Shown in pieces: positions 23,341-31,600 of a stretch of DNA of 64,000 nucleotides (positions within the stretch are counted from its first letter, which is position 1; each line of letters opens with the position of its first letter). Location: contig OX457024.1 in the NCBI GenBank assembly GCA_949752745.1, positions 47,000,490-47,064,489 of the forward strand, written 5' to 3'. This stretch comes from Protula sp. h YS-2021. Lineage: Eukaryota; Annelida; Polychaeta; Sabellida; Serpulidae. The notes beneath the pieces are model-generated. The model saw only the letters and a program-made list of their open reading frames with translations. It was not told the origin of the DNA and made no database searches. Made by a program: the position numbers and the translations under genes.

Positions 23341-23577
23341 AAACTATCGTTTTATTTTCGTAAAACGCGCTTTTACGAGTAAAAGCGCAATTCGCGTTCT
23401 CCACTTTTATATGGGTTCCCTTCTGGATAATAATATCACGCAAATAGAAATGAAATTTTTCTAGTGAATAGAATGGTCCCTCTACTCTCCATCCTGTTTT
23501 CCCTCCAACTCCAGCCAATCAGCAAGCGAGAATGAGAAGACTTACGTCATTCGAAGACATCAATCATTCCCTTCAAG
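23341..23577 (+). repeat. Left inverted terminal repeat of the DIRS element (its 3' end)
   Basis: The part from about 23405 to 23577 matches the reverse complement of 31019-31190 with very few differences (for example GGTCCC against GGTTAC near 23494). The outer 65 bp, with CGTTTTATTTTCGTAAAACG and CTTTTACGAGTAAAAGCGC palindromes, differ from the right end, as is usual in DIRS1 elements. Confidence 0.88.
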
Positions 23578-23631
23578 CCCAAAAATTGGTGACAACGCAC
23601 CCAGGCTTGTTGCGGGCTGGCTGGGAGGGAA

Positions 23632-23752
23632 GATAGGATAAAAGTGGAGAACGCGAATTGCGCTTTTACTCGTAAAAGCGCGTTTTACGAAAATAAAACG
23701 ATAGTTTTACTTCGTAAAAGCTTTGAATTCGCTTATCTCCACTTTTATATGG
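23632..23752. repeat. Internal complementary region of the DIRS element
   Basis: The first part (23632-23706) is the reverse complement of the outermost left repeat, and the second part (about 23704-23752) equals the reverse complement of the outermost right repeat. The segment thus looks like the two element ends joined head to tail, as needed to template the closed circle in the DIRS1 replication model. Confidence 0.88.
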
Positions 23753-24789
23753 GACTAAAGTCCGGAGTAGGGGAGCCTGCCATTCTGTAAAATTGCATGA
23801 AAGTAAATCTGCGAATTACGCTGTAAAGCTCGTCAGAGCGCATGTCCTTGGACATTTAACGAAGTGAAATTGAGACGAATAAAAAGGCTCAAATTAAGTT
23901 CCACTTCTTTTAATTTTCTTCTAAGATATGGTCGGGGGGAACACTCCCGAACTGATGACAAAATCCAACAAAATAAATTGGAGATAACCGAATAGAGAGT
24001 TGTGGGTTGTACATAGTGACCACGTAGCCCACTCGACTGAGTATCCAATCCATCCCCCTCCTGCCTCCCACTGGATGGAGCCCAACCTGGGATACTCTAC
24101 GCTACATCTAAAACGTACAATTCTAAGTGATAATAACATTTTATTATCTTGCAAAAGTTCAACCTAAAACATTAAATCTAAATGATTTATGTAAAAAGTA
24201 AAAACTGACACAGGAGAAATTAACTCTAGCTGTGTCCTTAAATGCATGCTGGCTAAACGAACCTGAGTAAGTACACATGGGACATATACTAAGGTGTTGC
24301 CCAGAATGAGACATAAAACGAAATACTGTTAAAAATCGTTACATCGTGGATAAAATATTCTCCTACACTCACAGAGTGTAAAATTTATCACAGGAAACTA
24401 AAAATGCTGAGATTATCCGCAAATCAAGCACTTATGGGTACAGATCCCGAAAACGGTACCCTAACTACTCCTATATGGTCACTGTCGGATGGGCTCTCCT
24501 TCTCATGGGATCAGGTGGTGGTAAGACCTTGTCTATCGGATAAGACGAGAGACCGTACACCTGTCACTTCCCCCCCCCCCTCCTTCTTTTTTCTAGAGGG
24601 AGTCTAGAAAAAGGCGAAACACCATGACTGTCTCTATGAGAAGGGGAGCTGCTGCAGTGACGGAACCTTACACAAAATAAAAACAGTACGGGACATAAAC
24701 ACGTCCTCAGACCCATACATTTGGATCTCAAAATACATTCGAAAAAGACGAAAGATCTTGTTCATGGTTGCTGAGAAATAACCAGATCA
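23753..24789 (-). other. 3' untranslated region of the DIRS element
   Basis: No coding sequence. CCCGAAAACGGTACCC at about 24446 also occurs in the 5' leader (about 30330), so leader and trailer share short motifs. Confidence 0.55.
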
Positions 24790-24887
24790 TTTCTTGAATT
24801 TGTGATGGTATCCACCACGGCCTTTGGATGAAGGGTCCTTCGGTTTGCCCTTGCCCTTAGGTCTGGGAGTAGAGGGCCTGTAAACAA
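24790..24887 (-). CDS. Possible last exon of the DIRS recombinase (Lys/Gly-rich tail)
   Basis: After an acceptor-like TTTTGTTTACAG the minus strand reads a short basic tail with PRPKGKGKPKD and KGRGGYHHKFKK before a TGA. Relic 1 at the window start has the same arrangement (CTGTTATAG, then PARDKDKSKP and a basic tail ending QKW, stop). The repeated arrangement suggests a conserved terminal exon. I could not find a convincing shared donor, so the intron is inference; introns are known in some DIRS1-like elements. Confidence 0.4.
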
Positions 24888-24904
24888 AAATATTTAGGTT
24901 TTAA

Positions 24905-25053
24905 TTGCTGCTTCCGCTGCAATGAAAGGACCTAAAGAATAAATACCCGAAATTTCGTCTTGGGAAAAATCTTTAAGGTAGTACTTAATAAACGCGTTAG
25001 GTGAAGCCCAACAACCCGTTTTGAGTATCTCTGATAATGACACGTTGTGAATC
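24905..25053 (-). pseudogene. Displaced recombinase C-terminus
   Basis: Another minus frame reads VSLSEILKTGCWASPNAF and then IKYYLKDFSQDEISG, ending in a stop after EAAIKT. This is the typical end of DIRS recombinases and matches relics 1 and 2. It joins the upstream domain near 25053 out of frame, and the sequence expected between them (about 40-60 residues, including HxxR) is absent. This fits a small deletion. Confidence 0.7.
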
Positions 25054-27804
25054 TTTATTAAATCCCGGCATATAGGAGATGATTAGTGCATTTTGGTTAG
25101 AAGACCTATAAGCATCGGAAATCTCTAAGTATTGACGCAATGCTTTCACAGGACATAAAGAGATTAGTCCCGTGGGGACTTGTTCTTCTGGAAGGGATGG
25201 GAGTGCTATGTGATCAAATGTGCCCATCCTGTGGGTTTTGATGTGGGTTTTACCCATAAAGCCTGCCCTGGGCACGAGGAAAACCTTATCCCAGGTCCCA
25301 TTTTCCTTGCTCACTACTCTGTCCAGCGCGTGAATTTCGCTTCTCCTTTTGCCCGACGCCAAGGCCAAAAGGAAGGTAAACCTTAGAGTTGCATTCTTTG
25401 CAGATATCAAGGTTTCCCCAAATATATCCGGTTTTTGCAGGAAACGAAGCACTAAGGCCAGATCCCATTTGGCTATGTTGGGCGCACTCGGAGGAGAATT
25501 GACTTTAAAATGTCTAATTAATTGAGATAGGGCCGAATCTTCCCCTGGGTCGTACCCTATGGAAGCTTTGAGTTTAGAGCCTATGGCTGCTCTGTATCCC
25601 TCAATGGAGCTCACTTTCAAGTGTTCGTTAGAAAATAAGTGGTCCAGAAAGTCCGCTACTACAGGTGGGGACGCTTGGAATGGGTCTAATTTAGACTTAC
25701 TGCACCATGAGGCAAATTTATTCCACTGGGCCCTGTATACCTTGGTTGTGGATTGTTTGTGGCTATTGACTATTTTATCCAATACCTTTTCCGAGAATCC
25801 TTTTTTCTTCAAGAAGGATTGGCCAGGCACCATAGATGCAGGTTCAGTAGGTGCGGGGCCGGGTGAAAGTGTTGCCAATGTGGTTGGGATAAAAGACCCT
25901 TGTGGCATGGGATCGGAAGTGACTTGACCACCGAGCATTGAAGTAACAGAGCAAACCATGGGGCTTCTGGTGTCCACGGAGCTACCAGGAGGAGAAATCG
26001 GGGTTTCAATTTGATTATTCTCTGGAGGACTTGGAGTAGGATTGCCTGTGGTGGGAAGGCGTACAGTACCTCCTGTAATGGCCATGGGCAATTGAGAGCG
26101 TCTACAGCCCATGCCGATGGGTCTGGGCAGGGAGAGACAAATTTGGGTAGTTGTGTCGTTCTGGAGTTTGCAAACAGGTGCAGGGTGGGAGGACCCCACG
26201 GTGACTGATTTACTACCCATCGGAAAGATGAGCGTGCTAGGCACCATTCCGTGTGGATTACTTGGCCTTCCCTGGAGGCTAGGTCTGCCAGAACATTGAG
26301 TTTTCCCGCCAAATGTTGGGCTATGAGGGTGATATGACATTGACGGGCTCGGTATAGGATCTTGAAAGCTAGTTTCGAGAGTGATAGGGATCTGGTCCCC
26401 CCCTGTTTGTTCAGGTATGCTATTGCTGTGGAATTGTCCAACAGAAATAGGACTGATTTGTTTCTGAGTAGATGGTTCAGTTTGTTTAGGGCTATCAAGA
26501 CTACCCGTAACTCCAGCCAATTGATATGATGTTTGTTCAGAGAGGGAGACCATATCCCTTTCCATACTTGGCCCTGACAGTGTATCCCCCAACCTTTTTG
26601 TGACGAGTCCGTTTGAAGTTCTATTTCTGGGGCTGGGAAATGAAAAGGGACACCCTCGGTCATTACGATGGGATCGCACCACCATTGTAGAAGGGATTGT
26701 GCCTTCTCGGGAATTTCCGTTTTGGCTTGTGGGAACCTTCCTTGCCTTAGTGCAATCTTGACCCGTCTTTGGAAGTGTCTGTAGTGTAGGCGGCCCAGGG
26801 GGACCGTCTTTTCGGTTGCCACTAAAAGGCCTAGAAGGGATTCCATTGCCTGCAAACGTACTTTTCGACCGATGGGAATTGCATTTATGGCTTGAGAAAT
26901 TTTTAGGCACCTTTCTTCGGTGGGAAATGCTCTGGCATTTTTTAGATCCCATTTCTCCCCGAGAAATATGATGTTTTGCTTGGGAGAGAGTTCTGATTTG
27001 GGTAGATTGACCACCAGCCCGACTTGCAGGGCTTTTCGTACCAACCTTACCGTCTGTCGGTGGGCTATCTCCCTGTCCCGATGGGCTAACAGCCAGTCGT
27101 CCAGATATTGGAAGACTAGCATGCCTTCTAGACGAGCCCACGCTTTCAGAACTCTCATTACTTTTGAGAAAACGTATGGGGCTGTGAAGAGGCCGAAGGG
27201 AAGTGCCCGAAACCAGAAACGTTTTGTGCCCACTTGGAAGCCTAGAAATTTTTTGGCTGATTGATGTAATGGGATATGGAGGTAAGCGTCGGATAGATCT
27301 ATCGAAGTACCCCACATCCCTGCTTGTAGGCTTTCTTTTATGATTTGGGCCGTGTCCATTTGAAATGTCGTTGTCAGAAGAAACTCGTTGAGGGTGGAGA
27401 GGTCTATGACTAGTCTCCACCCCCCTGATTTTTTGGGAACTAAGAAAACCCTGCTGAAGAAAGCTGTTTGAGCTTCGGGCATTTCCTCTATGGCTTCTTT
27501 TCTTAGTAGTGATAAAAGCATCTCTTGCAGAGCCAGATCCTTTTCTGAACCCTGGACGTAGGAGGTGGCAAGATTTTTTGGAGCCTGACTGGTGAGAGGT
27601 ATGGGAACTTTGTGTCCCCTCTGATCCCGTTTGAATGGGAGGGAGTAGCCATTTTTTAGAGAACGGACTACCCGGCGGGAAGCCCCAATTTTCGCCCAAT
27701 CTTGCCAAAATTTGCCTAGCCTTCCTCCTACGGGCCAGCAGTCGTTGTAGGATTGCAAATCTTTTAAGTTTTCTGCATTTATTAAAGTATCGCCAAGAGA
27801 CCAA
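24997..27804 (-). CDS. Tyrosine recombinase frame of the DIRS element (damaged C-terminus)
   Basis: The open frame has 935 codons, but only about the last 270 resemble a recombinase. A core-binding domain (STTKVYRAQWNKFASWC) is followed by the catalytic domain with LASGKRRSEIHAL near residue 820, which carries the first catalytic arginine. The other catalytic residues are missing from this frame. The HxxR segment cannot be found, and the final part (ILKTGCWASPNAF and IKYYLKDF, holding the W and the nucleophilic Y) lies in another frame at about 24905-25053. The first 660 codons overlap the RT frame and form a Ser/Pro-rich sequence with no known domain. The frame is the same as that of ORF1, whose UAG stop lies 30 bases upstream of its first ATG. 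The recombinase should be inactive in this copy. Confidence 0.8.
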   Translation of the reverse strand: MVSWRYFNKCRKLKRFAILQRLLARRRKARQILARLGENWGFPPGSPFSKKWLLPPIQTGSEGTQSSHTSHQSGSKKSCHLLRPGFRKGSGSARDAFITTKKRSHRGNARSSNSFLQQGFLSSQKIRGVETSHRPLHPQRVSSDNDISNGHGPNHKRKPTSRDVGYFDRSIRRLPPYPITSISQKISRLPSGHKTFLVSGTSLRPLHSPIRFLKSNESSESVGSSRRHASLPISGRLAVSPSGQGDSPPTDGKVGTKSPASRAGGQSTQIRTLSQAKHHISRGEMGSKKCQSISHRRKVPKNFSSHKCNSHRSKSTFAGNGIPSRPFSGNRKDGPPGPPTLQTLPKTGQDCTKARKVPTSQNGNSREGTIPSTMVVRSHRNDRGCPFSFPSPRNRTSNGLVTKRLGDTLSGPSMERDMVSLSEQTSYQLAGVTGSLDSPKQTEPSTQKQISPISVGQFHSNSIPEQTGGDQIPITLETSFQDPIPSPSMSYHPHSPTFGGKTQCSGRPSLQGRPSNPHGMVPSTLIFPMGSKSVTVGSSHPAPVCKLQNDTTTQICLSLPRPIGMGCRRSQLPMAITGGTVRLPTTGNPTPSPPENNQIETPISPPGSSVDTRSPMVCSVTSMLGGQVTSDPMPQGSFIPTTLATLSPGPAPTEPASMVPGQSFLKKKGFSEKVLDKIVNSHKQSTTKVYRAQWNKFASWCSKSKLDPFQASPPVVADFLDHLFSNEHLKVSSIEGYRAAIGSKLKASIGYDPGEDSALSQLIRHFKVNSPPSAPNIAKWDLALVLRFLQKPDIFGETLISAKNATLRFTFLLALASGKRRSEIHALDRVVSKENGTWDKVFLVPRAGFMGKTHIKTHRMGTFDHIALPSLPEEQVPTGLISLCPVKALRQYLEISDAYRSSNQNALIISYMPGFNKDSQRVIIRDTQNGLLGFT

Positions 27805-28016
27805 GGAATCTCTGGGCGGTACTTTGGTTGGCTGCTACCTGCTCTGCTGCGGCGATGGATCCTCCTGCCTGGTGCCGTAATTCTGTTTCGGCTTCTTGGC
27901 TGGGGGCGGCCGAGGCTGCGCGTTGGGCTTTGACTGCTCTGAGCTCTGGTGCTGGGACCTCTTGCGCTTGAATGGACGTCGGATAGAGGACCGAGACATT
28001 CTCGACATGAGTGCAA
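25809..28016 (-). CDS. Reverse transcriptase / RNase H / methyltransferase-like protein of the DIRS element
   Basis: The frame has 735 codons. The RT core begins near residue 190 (GGWRLVIDLSTLNEF), then LDLS-type TSIDLSDAYLHIPLH, ALPFGLFTAPYVF, and the catalytic YLDDW near residue 303. RNase H follows with its acidic residues in LQTDSS (about 462), WLELR (about 500), LDNSTAIAYL (about 527) and NVLADLASR (about 575). The last part, LHLFANSRTTQLPKF near 615 and YAFPP near 654, corresponds to the Dam-like methyltransferase region common in DIRS1 elements, with a degenerate DPPY-type motif. It has no obvious own start: the first 60 codons overlap ORF1. It is in a different frame from ORF1 and the recombinase. 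No internal stops are present, so it may be intact. Confidence 0.9.
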   Translation of the reverse strand: MHSCRECLGPLSDVHSSARGPSTRAQSSQSPTRSLGRPQPRSRNRITAPGRRIHRRSRAGSSQPKYRPEIPWSLGDTLINAENLKDLQSYNDCWPVGGRLGKFWQDWAKIGASRRVVRSLKNGYSLPFKRDQRGHKVPIPLTSQAPKNLATSYVQGSEKDLALQEMLLSLLRKEAIEEMPEAQTAFFSRVFLVPKKSGGWRLVIDLSTLNEFLLTTTFQMDTAQIIKESLQAGMWGTSIDLSDAYLHIPLHQSAKKFLGFQVGTKRFWFRALPFGLFTAPYVFSKVMRVLKAWARLEGMLVFQYLDDWLLAHRDREIAHRQTVRLVRKALQVGLVVNLPKSELSPKQNIIFLGEKWDLKNARAFPTEERCLKISQAINAIPIGRKVRLQAMESLLGLLVATEKTVPLGRLHYRHFQRRVKIALRQGRFPQAKTEIPEKAQSLLQWWCDPIVMTEGVPFHFPAPEIELQTDSSQKGWGIHCQGQVWKGIWSPSLNKHHINWLELRVVLIALNKLNHLLRNKSVLFLLDNSTAIAYLNKQGGTRSLSLSKLAFKILYRARQCHITLIAQHLAGKLNVLADLASREGQVIHTEWCLARSSFRWVVNQSPWGPPTLHLFANSRTTQLPKFVSPCPDPSAWAVDALNCPWPLQEVLYAFPPQAILLQVLQRIIKLKPRFLLLVAPWTPEAPWFALLLQCSVVKSLPIPCHKGLLSQPHWQHFHPAPHLLNLHLWCLANPS
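27829..27837 (-). promoter_or_regulatory. Candidate readthrough stop UAG-CAG-CCA at the end of ORF1
   Basis: On the minus strand ORF1 ends TAG CAG CCA. This fits UAG-CAR-YYA, the leaky-stop context known from tobacco mosaic virus and used by other eukaryotic mRNAs. The codons after the stop stay open in frame for more than 900 codons, and the first 30-40 (VSWRYF, LQRLLARRRK) are conserved in relic 4, so the region is coding. Confidence 0.55.
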
Positions 28017-30057
28017 AGTCTTGCGACAGGGAACGGCTCTCCTGATTGACTTTCTCGATCTCAGCCGGGGGAAATAACTCCTTCTCGCCGAGGATGGGGG
28101 CGTGGCGTAACTCTCTTAGTCCTTTAACGCTGGACCAACAATGTTGTAGGAATGCGTCCCGTCTAAGAAAAACCATAGACGTCATCAAAAATGTTGCCAA
28201 CTTGACCACGTCTCTAGTTGCCAGGGCCAAACATTCCAGTAGCTTGGAGGTCACCGGGTCACTGAAGCGTAAATCGTCCCATCGCGTTTTCAGAGCTTTT
28301 AAAGTATGGTCCTGAAAAGACATAATATTGAGAACGTGGCGGGAGGTTGTCTCAATAGTTTTGGCGTCTTTTTCCACCAGAGGTATGTCTGAGTCGTTAC
28401 GGACGGACGGCATCCAGACTGTGCGTTTGGCGGGCTGCTCTAAAGCTTCTGTCGGCAACGAATCGTCCGATGGCCGATATGGGCCCGGTCTCACTGCGCA
28501 ATGTCGTGAAGCGTGAAAACGGGACAAAGCACGCCCTTCCGCGTTGTCCATCTTCTTAAACTCTCTTGATCGCACTAATATGGCGTTGGCTATGCCCTCG
28601 CTAGTCGGAAGTGCGATGAATGGATCCTGATTCATGGGAGCTGTTTGGGAGGTCATCCGAATCGGGGGATCCTCCTTGTCGAGAACTGGAGAACCGACTG
28701 TAACGTTCGCCAGGCGAGCGATCTCCTGGATTGCGTCTCGGAAAGGTACATCTTCCGGAGTCATCGTAGACGACGTGACTGAAGGCGTTGCATTCTCACT
28801 ACGAGGCGCAAGGTCCGGTGGAGACGGGGTCCTAATTGGGCGTCTTCCAGCCGCTGCTGGATCTTTCCAGAGTTTTTGACCACTACTCGGAGACCTGACG
28901 TAATCCATCTCTCGGAGAGGAAGTCGAAACTGGGCTGATGGGAGCGCATCTCCCATTTCCTCATCCGGCCCCTCGTCCTCGGATTCCTGATCTTCCGAGC
29001 TTTGCGCTGACTCTTCCCTATTCTCCACAGCTTCCGAACGTGAGGGAGCTGCGCAGGTGGGAGTATAAATCTCCCGTTCTCGATTAAGTGGGATCGACGA
29101 CAGAGGCGAGGTCACCGAAGGAAAAAGGTCGTCATCCTCTTCCCCGGCTAGGCCTGATACTTGACCTGACGGGGGAAACTCCGAAGAACCGGCGTCGCTA
29201 ATAACTTCTACTTCCGGTGGCTGACTGTTCGGGCCCAAACCAGAAGGTGGTGAATGGGTTGGAGATGGATGCGTCTCCGGAGGAGGGCGTGAAATCGTAG
29301 CCGATGGTTTACGTTTACGCCGCGATTCAGAGGTCTGCTTCTTGAACTGTTGTTGTAGTTCTTGGAGTTGTTTCTGTAATTGAGTCTGTAACGACAGAAA
29401 CGCAGAAAATTCACTGGGCAAACGAGGAACCTGAGGAGGAGGGGGGAGTTCCATCTGAGATGGGATCCCCAGTTGACCCGACATCGTCGAGAAACTTGCA
29501 CCCGAATCCGTGTGAGTAACCGTGACCGGCTCTGGTGTGGGTACTGTCTCCGAAACTGTTTCTTTTTTAGCACCTTCCGTAGGACTAAGAGCCCAAACCT
29601 TCCTCAAAGTCTCTTTTTCCTTACCCTCTGGTACGTCTAGTTCAGCTACCGTTTCCGAGTATGCTCTCCGCTTACGGGATTTTCTGCCTTTCTTATCCAC
29701 TGCGAAGGCATCCGACTCAGAGCCTGTATCCATTCGCACCGGTGTGGAGACCTGTTCTAAGATCACTGAACTGGCCTTACGCATAGTCCCCTCTAAAAAT
29801 TCTGGCGTGAGGAACGGTGCAGAAGATAAGGCTTTCCTTTTATCCCGCCTGCGGTCGTTGCGAACCCTGTTTCTGTAAATGAGTTTCCACTCCTTCCCCG
29901 AAAGGTGGTGACACTCAGCGCACGTATTCCACTCGTCGCAGAGGCGCAAGTTTGTTCTCCGTCTACAACGGTCGCAGACCGAATGAGGGTTAAGAGCTGA
30001 GGGCGGATGTGTACACTGCGGAAGCGTCGGTGGGTCCCGCAGACCGGCTTCTGTCAT
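27835..30057 (-). CDS. ORF1 (Gag-like) protein of the DIRS element
   Basis: I choose the ATG at 30057 (MTEAGL), giving 740 residues, because relic 3 shares the MTEA start and both have an acceptor-like TTTTTCAG or GTTTTCAG two bases upstream. The frame is open for 34 more codons upstream, but that part looks like intron. Near the N-terminus a Cys-rich patch (CDRC, then CAECHHL) suggests zinc binding. Around residues 220-240 a Gln/Leu heptad region may form a coiled coil (QLQKQLQELQQQFKKQ). An acidic stretch follows near 350-370, and the C-terminus is basic and Pro-rich (FKRKRSQ, RPPPAKKPKQ). The role is inferred from position: a nucleic-acid-binding structural protein. Intact. Confidence 0.85.
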   Translation of the reverse strand: MTEAGLRDPPTLPQCTHPPSALNPHSVCDRCRRRTNLRLCDEWNTCAECHHLSGKEWKLIYRNRVRNDRRRDKRKALSSAPFLTPEFLEGTMRKASSVILEQVSTPVRMDTGSESDAFAVDKKGRKSRKRRAYSETVAELDVPEGKEKETLRKVWALSPTEGAKKETVSETVPTPEPVTVTHTDSGASFSTMSGQLGIPSQMELPPPPQVPRLPSEFSAFLSLQTQLQKQLQELQQQFKKQTSESRRKRKPSATISRPPPETHPSPTHSPPSGLGPNSQPPEVEVISDAGSSEFPPSGQVSGLAGEEDDDLFPSVTSPLSSIPLNREREIYTPTCAAPSRSEAVENREESAQSSEDQESEDEGPDEEMGDALPSAQFRLPLREMDYVRSPSSGQKLWKDPAAAGRRPIRTPSPPDLAPRSENATPSVTSSTMTPEDVPFRDAIQEIARLANVTVGSPVLDKEDPPIRMTSQTAPMNQDPFIALPTSEGIANAILVRSREFKKMDNAEGRALSRFHASRHCAVRPGPYRPSDDSLPTEALEQPAKRTVWMPSVRNDSDIPLVEKDAKTIETTSRHVLNIMSFQDHTLKALKTRWDDLRFSDPVTSKLLECLALATRDVVKLATFLMTSMVFLRRDAFLQHCWSSVKGLRELRHAPILGEKELFPPAEIEKVNQESRSLSQDFALMSRMSRSSIRRPFKRKRSQHQSSEQSKPNAQPRPPPAKKPKQNYGTRQEDPSPQQSR

Positions 30058-30059
30058 AT

Positions 30060-31018
30060 CTGAAAAACAAGCAGAAGAAAAAACACTGATGAGTAAACTG
30101 TACATGTCCCCAGTAGACAGGTAAAGCATACAAGTAACAGATATTAATATTCTGGGCATTTAACGAGTGACAGTAGGCAGTACGACGACCACTCTCTTTC
30201 ATCCAGACGTTACTAACGTATTTATTGGCGTTTCAGGAATTCAGAACCAGATAAAACGCGAAACGGGACACCTGGGCCCATTTTCGGGATCCTCGGTCGA
30301 TCCCGAAAACGGGATCTGCCCATGAGCCCGAAAACGGTACCCGTCCTTGGTGCCTAAAGATGGGATCCTCTATGGATGGGATCCTAATCCCGACTTAGGC
30401 CCGTCCCCTACGTGGGGGGGGGCATAAACGGGCTTCCAGATGCCATTTACGGCACCCTGGTGCCGTTTATGGGCTACAGCAGTCCCATAAACGGGCTAAA
30501 ACTTAAAAATTCACCAAAATTCGCCAGAACGCCAAAAAACGTTGAAAGTCTGGACCAAAGAAAGTAGCGTCTAGAGGAAACTGGACGAAACTAACTGGTC
30601 TCATAGGAGTGTCTTATACAGCAAAAACGGGCCATAACGCGATGACACCTAAGCTGTAGCTGACTGGGAATCAAAGCAGGCAAAGTGGGCTGCAGAGACT
30701 CAACCAACTCCGAGGCGATGTGTGCACGAACTAGACTAAGAAGACACGTCCTGTAGCTTCCGAGTGGAGAAGAGAGGCACACTTCCCGGGACAAAAAGTC
30801 TCCGCTACGTGTAAACTCAACAACTACCAGACCGAAGTCACGAGTGCGACCGTATTGCTCTAATCCTGAATCAAGTTATCCGACATTACAGAGGATGAAG
30901 AATATCCTTAAATGCAATGAAATAGAAAGTTAAAAGCAAAATCGCACCTTGCCTAGTTCCCCTTTTTCAACGAAAAAGTGGAGCACACAGAATTGCGTGT
31001 GTTGTCAACACCACGCTT
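30060..31018 (-). promoter_or_regulatory. 5' leader of the DIRS element
   Basis: Non-coding. It holds a likely 3' splice site (CTTGTTTTTCAG ending at 30060) and a dense set of GGGATCC, CCCGAAAACGGG and ATAAACGGGC motifs (30270-30500), many palindromic. Their density suggests protein binding or RNA structure. Confidence 0.5.
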
Positions 31019-31226
31019 GAAGGGAATGATTGATGTCTTCGAATGACGTAAGTCTTCTCATTCTCGCTTGCTGATTGGCTGGAGTTGGAGGGAAAACAGG
31101 ATGGAGAGTAGAGTAACCATTCTATTCACTAGAAAAATTTCATTTCTATTTGCGTGATATTATTATCCAGAAGGGAACCCATATAAAAGTGGAGATAAGC
31201 GAATTCAAAGCTTTTACGAAGTAAAA
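31019..31226 (-). repeat. Right inverted terminal repeat of the DIRS element (its 5' end)
   Basis: Reverse complement of the left repeat. It contains TATAAAA at 31182-31188, which points outward on the plus strand, and ends CGAAGTAAA. Confidence 0.88.
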
Positions 31227-31339
31227 AAGAAATTATAAGAGAAACAGGAAAAAGCATCCCGGATTTTGAGAAAATATACACTTACAGAGAGAATTTTACG
31301 TACAAAAAGCTTCTGATTTGCTTATCTCTATGTTTAGTT

Positions 31340-31600
31340 AGTCATTTGTAATAGACAGGCAAACTATTGGAGGCAAATTTTCTCTTCAGTTCGAACGGGC
31401 ACTGAAGGTGCATTGGTCCAAAACTCGACTTCTTCGAAAGTTCGCAAATTAGAGGGTCCAGTATTGTGAAGGATATACCGAAAAGGCACTTCTTAGAAAG
31501 TTCAGTAGTCCGAAGCTTCAATAACTTAAAAGGCGGACAAGTACGAATGTGCATCAGTCCGAAAGAGGTTTATAACGAGGTTTCCCGAAAGCGCCCTATT
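31340..31600 (-). repeat. Copy 1 of a TTCGGACTA-type repeat family
   Basis: Read on the minus strand it contains ATTGAAGCTTCGGACTACTG and TTTCTAAGAAGTG, shared with 32620-32830 and 35095-35345. It is inverted relative to those two. Confidence 0.65.

Larger units (their letters stand above)
23341..31226 (-). mobile_element. Complete DIRS1-like tyrosine-recombinase retrotransposon
   Basis: The element is about 7.9 kb and transcribed on the minus strand. It has inverted terminal repeats at both ends, an internal complementary region next to its 3' end, and three long frames in the order ORF1, RT/RNase H/methyltransferase-like, tyrosine recombinase. This architecture defines DIRS1-type elements, which replicate through a circular DNA and insert by recombinase without making target duplications. 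The two terminal repeats are almost identical over about 170 bp, so the insertion is young, yet the recombinase has lost part of its catalytic region. The termini share AAA, in line with the triplet shared at the circle junction in this group. Confidence 0.92.

Noticed and set aside
26920..27264. Plus-strand frames inside the DIRS RT gene
   Set aside because: Antisense shadows of the RT coding sequence.
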